Origin: Neomicrococcus lactis
GTDB lineage: Bacteria; Actinomycetota; Actinomycetes; Actinomycetales; Micrococcaceae
Direction: 5' to 3'
Assembly (NCBI RefSeq): GCF_014200305.1
Contig: NZ_JACHBL010000001.1
Location: 1,054,001-1,118,000 of the forward strand
DNA length: 64,000 nucleotides
Under the pieces are notes generated by a model. It saw only the letters and a list, made by a program, of their open reading frames with translations, did not search any database and was not told where the DNA came from. The first letter of the stretch is position 1. Each line of letters opens with the position of its first letter. The translations under genes and the position numbers were made by a program. Below are positions 8,834-15,952 of this stretch, piece by piece.

Positions 8834-10086
8834 TGGTTCCTAAACCTACTGATATTGATCTTGACCTCTTTGCCAGCGATATACCGCGTGGCCAAATTTC
8901 AATGGTGTTCGATTTCGATTCGCTTCGTCGCTGGCCCGAACCGGAATCGGAAAACTTGCAAGCTCACGATGCCACCGATGAGCTACTACTGGACGCGGCT
9001 GAGGTTCTAGGTGCTTTTACCCATGCCCCAATTGATGGTCCTCTCAAGGTCGTCGCGCTCAATGACAATTTCGGTGCACTGGCCCTTCCGATCCAACAAT
9101 TTGCGGACAAGGGCGCTCTTCCCTGGCGAATCACTTCGTGGAACGATTCGCTCTCCCGTGAGCAAGCATCGAACAGTAACGCCGAAGCATTCGGCCTGCC
9201 ATCGCCAATTGCAGCGCAACCGAGCTTGCTTGAAGTCTTAAGCGGCGCCGTCGTCATCCTCATTCAGGCGCCACGCTCTCAAAGCGAACTGCGGCAGTTC
9301 ATCCAAGCAATCCACTCTGCCGCGCATCCGAATGCGTTGGTCCTGATCGGCGCAAGACTCAAATACCTCACGCCCTCCGTCAACGACATATTGGGCGAGT
9401 ACTTCACCGCGCTTCGCGCTTCCCGAGCTCGAAGCAAGTCGCGAGTGATTGTTGCCAGAGGGAAGAAGCCCACTTCGACAGCTGAATCTGCATTTCCCCT
9501 TCATGCGACAGCCAAGGACTTGGCTGGTGTCCCTTTGCAGCTAGCTTCCTACGGGGCCACCTTCGGCGGAACGAATATTGATCCGGGAACCCGATTCTTT
9601 CTGGAAACGCTCCCCCGCAAGTTTTCCGAACGAGCGAGCATCACAAACTCGATCGTCGATTTAGGTTGCGGCAACGGCACCATCTCGAGCTACGTACCTC
9701 TCAAATTCAAAGAGTTTGTTGGAACGATGATCGCTACCGATTCATCTCGTGACGCAGTGGCCGCCACCGCCGAGACGGCAAAGCGAAATGGTGTGGACAG
9801 CAGAGTTGACGTCATTCGGGATGATGCAATGTCTACTTTTGCCCCGGCATCACAGGATTTGATTCTGCTCAACCCACCATTCCATGTGGGGAACACCGTA
9901 GACCCGCAGATCGCGCTCAAACTCTTCCGGGCTTCGGCCAGAGTCCTTACCCAAGGCGGAGAGCTATGGTGTGTTTGGAATTCTCATCTTCAGTACAAGC
10001 GAGAATTGAATCGAATCGTTGGGCCGACAACAGAGGTTGCGCGAAACCGGAAGTTCACGGTGACTCGTTCCGTACGGCAGGGCTAA
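8833..10086 (+). CDS. class I SAM-dependent methyltransferase (RlmG/RsmC-like)
   Basis: A 417-residue protein with an N-terminal non-catalytic methyltransferase-like domain and a C-terminal catalytic one. The catalytic half has the SAM-binding motif IVDLGCGNGTISS (about residues 274-286) and the substrate motif LILLNPPFHVG (about residues 344-354). The NPPFH form is characteristic of the RsmC/RlmG N2-guanine rRNA methyltransferases, so an rRNA target is likely; which guanine cannot be decided here. It is coupled to the YigZ gene and overlaps the convergent DinB-like gene by four bases. Confidence 0.85.
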   Translation: MVPKPTDIDLDLFASDIPRGQISMVFDFDSLRRWPEPESENLQAHDATDELLLDAAEVLGAFTHAPIDGPLKVVALNDNFGALALPIQQFADKGALPWRITSWNDSLSREQASNSNAEAFGLPSPIAAQPSLLEVLSGAVVILIQAPRSQSELRQFIQAIHSAAHPNALVLIGARLKYLTPSVNDILGEYFTALRASRARSKSRVIVARGKKPTSTAESAFPLHATAKDLAGVPLQLASYGATFGGTNIDPGTRFFLETLPRKFSERASITNSIVDLGCGNGTISSYVPLKFKEFVGTMIATDSSRDAVAATAETAKRNGVDSRVDVIRDDAMSTFAPASQDLILLNPPFHVGNTVDPQIALKLFRASARVLTQGGELWCVWNSHLQYKRELNRIVGPTTEVARNRKFTVTRSVRQG

Positions 10087-10637
10087 TCCCCCGTCTGTCC
10101 GTCGATTCGCTCTCTAAGGAGATCCGCATGGCCGGCGTGCCTCGCGTACTCCTCGATCATGTGAACCAACACCCAACGGTAGGACATGTCTTCTTGGCCG
10201 TTGATAGGCTGTACAACTTGGGCATCCAGATCCGAAGTATCAAGTTGGACCTTCCGCGAAGCATCGACACTCTCGTCATAGAGCGCCATTATTTCTGCTC
10301 CCGTATCAGTAGCAGCTGACGACCAGTCCCAGTCAGGATCGTCGTCCCAGGGTGCACTTCGCCATGGCTCCGATGGTTCCTGTCCAAGAAGCCGAAACGA
10401 GAACCAATAGTCTTCGACGAATGCAAGATGCTTGAGAAGGCCGCCAAGCGTCATGGTGCTTGGCGAAATAGACTGCTTCAGCGCTTCATCCGATACACCT
10501 TCAACCTTCCGTCGAATCACTGCTCGGTAGTAGTCAAGAAACTCCGTAAGCATTTGACGCTCACCTGAGCCGACATTGGGATCAGGTGGCAAATCTGTGA
10601 CTTTAGGGATCGAGACTAATCCGGTTTCCTGATGCAT
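10083..10637 (-). CDS. DinB / DUF664 family protein (possible mycothiol-dependent enzyme)
   Basis: A 184-residue four-helix protein. The family pattern is seen in TLGGLLKHLAFVEDYWF (metal-binding His on helix 2) and HMIEEYARHAGHADLLRE (the paired His near the C-terminus), which together would form the usual three-histidine metal site. In actinobacteria such proteins often use mycothiol to modify small toxic molecules. The presence of mycothione reductase in the same window shows the organism makes mycothiol, but the substrate is unknown. Confidence 0.8.
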   Translation of the reverse strand: MHQETGLVSIPKVTDLPPDPNVGSGERQMLTEFLDYYRAVIRRKVEGVSDEALKQSISPSTMTLGGLLKHLAFVEDYWFSFRLLGQEPSEPWRSAPWDDDPDWDWSSAATDTGAEIMALYDESVDASRKVQLDTSDLDAQVVQPINGQEDMSYRWVLVHMIEEYARHAGHADLLRERIDGQTGD

Positions 10638-10761
10638 ATCAAGAACTCTGCATCAACGTGAGCGCATCGTCAAAAGCGAATTGAGGCACCATCCGCGCGT
10701 GCAAAGTCGAGTACAAGCACATCAAGGTCGGGCCCACCGACAAAAAGTGACCGCTTAAACG

Positions 10762-10796
10762 ATTGAGGGTCACCCGGAAACCGGATGACCCTCAAT
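10762..10796 (-). terminator. probable terminator of rpsA
   Basis: An inverted repeat 40 bases past the rpsA stop: ATTGAGGGTCA (10762-10772) pairs perfectly with 10786-10796, and CCGG/CCGG extends the stem inside. On the minus strand it is followed by CGTTTAAGCGG rather than a clean U-tract, so termination strength is uncertain. Confidence 0.65.
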
Positions 10797-10834
10797 AGAT
10801 AATTTGGAAATCTGCCTCAGCGGCAGATCAACAA

Positions 10835-12310
10835 TTAGTTGCCCGTGAGCTTCTCACGAAGTGCTGCAAGTGCCTCGTCAGATGCCAAGGTGCCCTGTTC
10901 TGCGGCTGGAGCGTCAGAAGAGTAGCTGGTCTGAGCTGGCTCGGAGGAACCGGACTCAGTCGTAGCTGCTGCTGCATCTTCAGCGAGGTGCTGTGCAACC
11001 TGCTTCTTGTGGGATTCCCAGCGTTCCTGAGCCTCAGCGTACTGCTGCTCCCAAGCTGCGCGCTGGGTCTCGAAGCCTTCGAGCCATTCGTTGGACTCTG
11101 GGTCGAAGCCTTCTGGGTACTTGTAGTTGCCCTCTTCGTCGTACTCTGCGGCCATGCCGTAGAGAGCTGGATCGAATTCGGTGCCTTCTGGATCGACGCC
11201 TTCGTTTGCCTGCTTGAGGGAAAGCGAGATGCGGCGACGCTCGAGGTCAATGTCGATAACCTTGACGAAGAGCTCGTCACCAACGGAGACAACCTGCTCA
11301 GCAAGGTCAACGTGGCGAACTGCAAGCTCGGAGATGTGAACAAGGCCTTCGATTCCGTCTTCAACGCGAACAAATGCGCCGAATGGAACGAGCTTCGTAA
11401 CCTTACCTGGAACAACCTGTCCAAGAGCGTGGGTACGAGCGAAGGTCTGCCAAGGATCTTCCTGGGTTGCCTTGAGGGAAAGCGAAACGCGCTCGCGATC
11501 CAAGTCAACCTCGAGAACCTCAACGGTAACTTCCTTGCCAACTTCGACAACCTCAGATGGGTGATCGATGTGCTTCCAGGAGAGCTCGGAAACGTGGACG
11601 AGACCGTCTACGCCGCCAAGGTCCACGAATGCACCGAAGTTGACGATGGAGGAAACGACGCCCGGACGAACCTGGCCCTTCTCAAGCTTGTTGAGGAAGG
11701 TGGAGCGAACCTCAGACTGGGTCTGCTCGAGCCATGCACGGCGGGAAAGAACAACGTTGTTGCGGTTCTTGTCGAGTTCGATGATCTTGGCGTCGATCTG
11801 CTGACCGATGTATGGATCAAGATCGCGAACGCGGCGCATCTCAACAAGCGAAGCTGGGAGGAAGCCACGAAGACCGATGTCCAGGATGAGGCCACCCTTG
11901 ACAACCTCGATAACGGTGCCGGTAACAACACCATCTTCTTCCTTGATCTTCTCGATGTCGCCCCAGGCACGCTCGTACTGTGCGCGCTTCTTGGAGAGAA
12001 TCAGGCGGCCTTCCTTGTCTTCCTTGGTAAGAACAAGGGCCTCGACGGAATCGCCGACAGCTACAACGTCATCTGGATCAACGTCGTGCTTGATGGAAAG
12101 CTCGCGGGAAGGAATAACACCCTCGGTCTTGTATCCGATGTCGAGCAGAACTTCATCGCGGTCAACCTTGACGACGGTGCCTTCGACGAGATCGCCATCA
12201 TTGAAGTACTTGATGGTTGCGTCGATGGCGGCGAGGAAGTCTTCTTCGGTTCCAATGTCGTTGACTGCGACTTGTGGAGTACCGGTCTTCTCGTTGGTGG
12301 TGATGGTCAT
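10835..12310 (-). CDS. rpsA: 30S ribosomal protein S1
   Basis: Binds mRNA on the small ribosomal subunit and helps start translation. The 491-residue protein has four S1 RNA-binding repeats in residues of roughly 35-360 (for example GTVVKVDRDEVLLDIGYKTEG, GVVSSIVNFGAFVDLGGVDG, GKVTKLVPFGAFVRVEDGIEG), as in actinobacterial S1, followed by an acidic, Gln/Glu-rich tail. The ATG at 12310 is chosen because GGAG precedes it by 10 nt and MTITTNEKTGTPQVAVNDIG matches the family; an upstream in-frame start would add 26 unrelated residues. A 454-codon open frame on the opposite strand is a shadow. Confidence 0.96.
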   Translation of the reverse strand: MTITTNEKTGTPQVAVNDIGTEEDFLAAIDATIKYFNDGDLVEGTVVKVDRDEVLLDIGYKTEGVIPSRELSIKHDVDPDDVVAVGDSVEALVLTKEDKEGRLILSKKRAQYERAWGDIEKIKEEDGVVTGTVIEVVKGGLILDIGLRGFLPASLVEMRRVRDLDPYIGQQIDAKIIELDKNRNNVVLSRRAWLEQTQSEVRSTFLNKLEKGQVRPGVVSSIVNFGAFVDLGGVDGLVHVSELSWKHIDHPSEVVEVGKEVTVEVLEVDLDRERVSLSLKATQEDPWQTFARTHALGQVVPGKVTKLVPFGAFVRVEDGIEGLVHISELAVRHVDLAEQVVSVGDELFVKVIDIDLERRRISLSLKQANEGVDPEGTEFDPALYGMAAEYDEEGNYKYPEGFDPESNEWLEGFETQRAAWEQQYAEAQERWESHKKQVAQHLAEDAAAATTESGSSEPAQTSYSSDAPAAEQGTLASDEALAALREKLTGN

Positions 12311-12426
12311 GTAGTAGGGGCTCCGATATGGATAGGATTGGTCAGTCGGTAGCCGGAAGTCCCGGCATCCCGAGGTTGGATCATGCATTGTGCACGCGCG
12401 CGAAAAGACGCACTTTGTGCCTTTCC

Positions 12427-12455
12427 AGTCTAGTTACAACTGGCAATACCCGCAA
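12427..12455 (-). promoter_or_regulatory. candidate rpsA promoter
   Basis: On the minus strand TTGCGG (12450-12455) and TAGACT (12427-12432) are separated by 17 nt, about 115 nt before the rpsA start. Both boxes are reasonable housekeeping-sigma matches. Confidence 0.45.
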
Positions 12456-12482
12456 ATCGCCAATATCCGCAATTTTCCTGAA

Positions 12483-12498
12483 TTACGACGGCGCAGCT
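12483..12498 (+). repeat. dispersed element, single copy between PKD gene and rpsA
   Basis: TTACGACGGCGCAGCT matches the core of the dispersed element with one change, and the AT-rich tract (AATTTTCCTGAA) precedes it as in the full copies. No clear left arm remains. It lies 41 bases past the stop of the PKD gene. Confidence 0.65.
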
Positions 12499-12538
12499 CG
12501 CCTCACGCGAGCCGCCGCGGACACTCAAATTGGCAGGC

Positions 12539-13564
12539 TTAGCCGTCGGTGCAGCCGATAGCTTCTGGATTCGCGATGCAGTCTTCTGCTACTAGGTATC
12601 GCTTGGTTTTCCAGACTTCCATCGACTCCGGAGCGCTGGAAACTCGAGCAACTCCGTCGATGGGAATCCAAGGTCCACCATTGACCGAAAACTGGCCCGT
12701 GTAGACCGTCGTCAGGTTGATCGGAAATGAACCGGTCTCTTCAAACTGATGCGAAGTTTCGGTCTCAACGTCGAATGGATCGCCACCGATCGCTTCTCCC
12801 GGTTTCCATGTCCGACGAGTTGTTCCGTCACCGTAATCCCAGATGTATTCAATGGGGATCGCTCGAACCCGCACGGGCTGCCCGAGAACGGTGGTGTTCA
12901 ACATCTTCACGCCGGCGTTTGCATAGATATTCGTGTGAGCAGTACGGAGCGTATTTCCACCTGTGTCCAGCTTGATCGTGGAAGGCGGGATAACGAGTCG
13001 CTGGAAATCAGCAGCCGTCACCACGATCACGACAGGGGGTGCAGTAGTTCCCGTTGCTCCAGCGTTTCCGCCAGCCGGAGCTGCAGCCGCTGTTGCTCCG
13101 CCAGTGCAACCATAAGAACCCGTCTCTGAAGCGACACCAGCAGCATCGATCGAAAGAATCGCGCCGTAGTACTCACCAGGAGGACAAACATCTGGCGCAG
13201 CTACCGCGCAGGCAATGCTGATGTTTCCGGAGGAATTATCGGCGCAGAGATGTCGCCAGGTATATGTTTCCTCCGTTCCACCGGCACTTTCGCTCGCTGC
13301 CGGTGCACCGGTATTGCCGACTGTATCGACGATGCTGTCTTTGGGTCTTGTGCCAGCTGCACCTGGGGAGACTTGAGTTTGATTCGAAAGGTGTCCACTA
13401 ACTTCGATGCCGTTATCGTGGGCGACACCACCCCATGAACTATCTCCGTTTTCAGCTACGGAACTGTTTGAAAAAGTGACAGCTATCCCAACGATGAGGA
13501 TCGAAACCAGAAGAAAACTTAAGAGGCGGTGCGCACGGTTTGGGAGCAATATGGTCGAATTCAT
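12539..13564 (-). CDS. secreted PKD-domain protein
   Basis: A 341-residue exported protein: an N-terminal hydrophobic signal (LLSFLLVSILIVGIAVTFSNSSVAE), a low-complexity Gly/Ala-rich centre, and a C-terminal beta-rich region with YIWDYGDGTTRRTWKPGEA and SHQFEETGSFPINLTTVYTG, the WDFGDG and YTV patterns of a PKD fold. Several Cys pairs (CADNSSGNISIAC, CPPGEYYG, C-x6-C at the C-terminus) suggest disulfides outside the cell. Its ATG overlaps the stop of the DUF6318 lipoprotein gene by four bases, so the two proteins probably act together. Function is unknown. Confidence 0.75.
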   Translation of the reverse strand: MNSTILLPNRAHRLLSFLLVSILIVGIAVTFSNSSVAENGDSSWGGVAHDNGIEVSGHLSNQTQVSPGAAGTRPKDSIVDTVGNTGAPAASESAGGTEETYTWRHLCADNSSGNISIACAVAAPDVCPPGEYYGAILSIDAAGVASETGSYGCTGGATAAAAPAGGNAGATGTTAPPVVIVVTAADFQRLVIPPSTIKLDTGGNTLRTAHTNIYANAGVKMLNTTVLGQPVRVRAIPIEYIWDYGDGTTRRTWKPGEAIGGDPFDVETETSHQFEETGSFPINLTTVYTGQFSVNGGPWIPIDGVARVSSAPESMEVWKTKRYLVAEDCIANPEAIGCTDG

Positions 13565-14256
13565 TTTTTGTATTCAACGCCAGCGATTGACTTTATGCCC
13601 AAGTACTTCCACGAGCCGTTGTCCCAGTATGAATAGGACTCAAAATGATCCTTACTAGCTGGACGATCAGCTTCGGGGACGTGACCGTGACTCTGATAGA
13701 CCGTACGCGCCCGTTGATCAAGTTCAACAAGTGCATGGATGTAACCGCCTGGTGTCTTATTCATCTGGGTATAAAGCGTGCCGATATGCGCGTCGCCGCC
13801 AGTCATCCACGCTTTACGATCTGAAAACTGGTCGATCGACTTTTTTCGTTCCTCACAAAATGCACTGTCTTCAATACAAAGCGCCATCATTTGCTTGGTG
13901 TCGCCGGTTTTTTGCGCGTAGTTGTGAACCTCGAACCAGTACCTCGTAAACGCCTCCAGACCCTTAGCCGAATGCTCTTTCGCTTCCTTCGGCATGACAG
14001 GCTCCGGAATGTTCTTCGCCGGCGAAGTTGGCGTGGCTTCTTGCGGCGAAGCAAAAGCGGTGCTGGAAGAAGCGGCACTGGATGCAACCCCGGAAGACAA
14101 AGCACTCGCGTGACTTGAACCATTCGATGCAGCGCTGGTTGGGTTCTCCCCGTTCGCACTGGCGCTGCACCCGGTCAGGGCCACAGCACCACAAAGTGCA
14201 AGTACAGAACCAATAGGCACGAAATTCTTGCTGGCCGCATGTTTTAGAGACGTCAC
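13561..14256 (-). CDS. DUF6318-like lipoprotein
   Basis: A 231-residue lipoprotein: lipobox LTGC at residues 27-30, then a Ser/Ala/Thr-rich tether, then a compact domain starting GLEAFTRYWFEVHNYAQKTGDT and including CIEDSAFCEERKKSI. This resembles the actinobacterial DUF6318 family, whose role is not known. The GTG start at 14256 follows a strong GGGGAGGGG Shine-Dalgarno. It is the first gene of a two-gene unit with the PKD protein; a perfect DnaA-box sequence lies 70 bases upstream. Confidence 0.75.
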   Translation of the reverse strand: MTSLKHAASKNFVPIGSVLALCGAVALTGCSASANGENPTSAASNGSSHASALSSGVASSAASSSTAFASPQEATPTSPAKNIPEPVMPKEAKEHSAKGLEAFTRYWFEVHNYAQKTGDTKQMMALCIEDSAFCEERKKSIDQFSDRKAWMTGGDAHIGTLYTQMNKTPGGYIHALVELDQRARTVYQSHGHVPEADRPASKDHFESYSYWDNGSWKYLGIKSIAGVEYKK

Positions 14257-14325
14257 GCGAGCCCCTCCCCTAATTCGGAATCGATGACCCTTTCACGGTA
14301 TCGGAACCAATTGGAGAAAAAGGAG

Positions 14326-14334
14326 TTATCCACA
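14326..14334 (+). other. isolated DnaA-box sequence (TTATCCACA)
   Basis: A perfect TTATCCACA match in the 200-bp gap upstream of the DUF6318 operon. There is no second box nearby and no AT-rich unwinding region, so it is not an origin. It could be a DnaA regulatory site or chance. Confidence 0.35.
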
Positions 14335-14457
14335 GGACATCAAAGAAAGTTCGGAAAGAATCCGCCTGTGAGTTACCTAGAGTTCACCTACGAAGCAACA
14401 AACAACTGCGAGTCACTAGCGGCGCATTCTCGCGCCCTAGAAGCAATAGCCAAACGT

Positions 14458-15807
14458 CTAAAAACCGGTGCTGCAGAACGGACGACGAAGCGTCGACCAC
14501 ATCATGTCCAATTCACGAACAGATCCAGCTACGGAAACAAGCCCAGCCCGAACCAATTGGCTGATGCTAACTTCGCCTAGCAAAAGCGATCCCAAAGCGG
14601 ATATGTCAAGAGACATATCCGCCTGACGCTCATCGCCAGATTCAAGCGAGACAGTCGCAACGCCATCAAGCACGGAAACGACATAGAACCCCGCCGCATA
14701 GTCCAACGAGTCCTGGACAGAAAGGCTGAACGTGCCATCCCGGAGCCAAGAACGTGAAGACAAAGTCCGCGGTACGTCCAGCACGCGCACCCAAAGATCG
14801 TGACCCACAGACACGGTGCCCAAAGCTTCGGAATCCTCCAATGCATGGAAGAGTGCCGTATCAACCGGCCCCTTCGGCCACACGACCTTCTCAATCAGAT
14901 CCATGTTGGTCAGATACCGGAACAGTTCACGCTCGGCCGTATCGCTCGCCGCCACAAGATTTCGGATAGATACCGTCGGCGGCTTCCAGCCCCAGCCGTT
15001 GAAGGCGTAGGTGGCTAAGCCCTCCGGCGCACCGGACTCGCCGCGATAGATGAGGGCCCTCAAGGACTTGTTAGGCATCGTGATGTCGTCGCTCCACGCA
15101 CCGGTCTTGTACTCGCGGTACGACGATTGACGGTCAACGGAACCCGGAGTCGCGGCGTGATAAGCCGCAAAAATCTCAGCAGCAACATCGCCGATCTTCG
15201 AAGGGTCCACATTAGAAACAGTTCCTACACGCGGAGCTTTGAAACCCAATCCGCGCGCAGTGCTGAGTTCGTACTTCGCCGCACGCGTCGCGATTCCAAA
15301 ACCAAACCGCCCGTAAATCACGGATTCCGAGGCCGTCAGAAGAGCGACAGGCCGATCAGCTGCAACAGCCGTCTCAAGACTTTCGCGCATCATAGCTGAC
15401 AGAATCCCCTGACGCCGATGCGTTGCGGCAACCGTCACTTCGGTAATCAAATGCGCCGGGATCAGCGATTCGCCACCAACGTTGAAGGACTTTTCATAGT
15501 GACCGAACGTCGAAATCGGATACGGCCCCGGGTAGGAAAATTCTTCGGCTTCGTGAAAAGCGTCATCGTAGACAGCAATGAATTCCAACGAATCCTTGGA
15601 CAGCGCAACAGCCTTCCGGCGCATCTCTTCTTGAGAAGGCTGCTTTTCGTGGAACCCGGCGCGCATGGCTCGGATCAGCCCCACGGTTTTCTCGGTAGGT
15701 TGCCCATCCGCTTGGAACTCCATACCGAGTTTCTCTAGCCGCAGACCCTCACGGAGCGCTGGCTGAGATGAGTTGTTGGCAAAATCTTGGGTGGTCTTTT
15801 CGGTCAT
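14458..15807 (-). CDS. Eis-type GNAT N-acetyltransferase
   Basis: A 449-residue enzyme with the three-part build of the Eis family: an N-terminal GNAT domain with acetyl-CoA-binding VAATHRRQGILSAMM (V-x-x-x-x-R-x-x-G), a central GNAT-like domain, and a C-terminal SCP2-like domain ending in the free carboxylate STGF that serves as catalytic base in Eis. Family members acetylate amines including aminoglycosides; the natural substrate here is unknown. The ATG at 15807 is preferred (GAGGA 10 nt upstream) over a start 33 bases earlier. Confidence 0.85.
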   Translation of the reverse strand: MTEKTTQDFANNSSQPALREGLRLEKLGMEFQADGQPTEKTVGLIRAMRAGFHEKQPSQEEMRRKAVALSKDSLEFIAVYDDAFHEAEEFSYPGPYPISTFGHYEKSFNVGGESLIPAHLITEVTVAATHRRQGILSAMMRESLETAVAADRPVALLTASESVIYGRFGFGIATRAAKYELSTARGLGFKAPRVGTVSNVDPSKIGDVAAEIFAAYHAATPGSVDRQSSYREYKTGAWSDDITMPNKSLRALIYRGESGAPEGLATYAFNGWGWKPPTVSIRNLVAASDTAERELFRYLTNMDLIEKVVWPKGPVDTALFHALEDSEALGTVSVGHDLWVRVLDVPRTLSSRSWLRDGTFSLSVQDSLDYAAGFYVVSVLDGVATVSLESGDERQADMSLDISALGSLLLGEVSISQLVRAGLVSVAGSVRELDMMWSTLRRPFCSTGF

Positions 15808-15860
15808 TTCTGAAATTTCCTCAATCCTCATCATTCGCAAATCTGCCTACGGAACGGAAG

Positions 15861-15907
15861 CGGCGGCGTCGTACTGAAAATTTTTGAGCACGACGCCGCA
15901 GCTCACC
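15861..15907. repeat. dispersed palindromic element, full copy after polA
   Basis: GCGGCGTCGTACT (15863-15875) pairs with AGCACGACGCCGC (15887-15899), 12 of 13 positions, around GAAAATTTTTG. It lies 46 bases past the polA stop and 54 before the acetyltransferase start. The loop composition and the trailing AGCTCACC match the copy at 3021-3067. Confidence 0.85.
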
Positions 15908-15952
15908 AAAGTGCCCAACCTTAGTTGAAAGCTACCTGCGACGGTAAAGGCT

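Noticed and set aside
10988-12352. 454-codon frame opposite rpsA
   Set aside because: It is antisense to a clear ribosomal protein gene, has no recognisable family, and reflects codon bias.
14284-14580. 98-codon frame before the DUF6318 operon
   Set aside because: It overlaps the 3' end of the acetyltransferase gene, lacks family features and has no convincing ribosome site.
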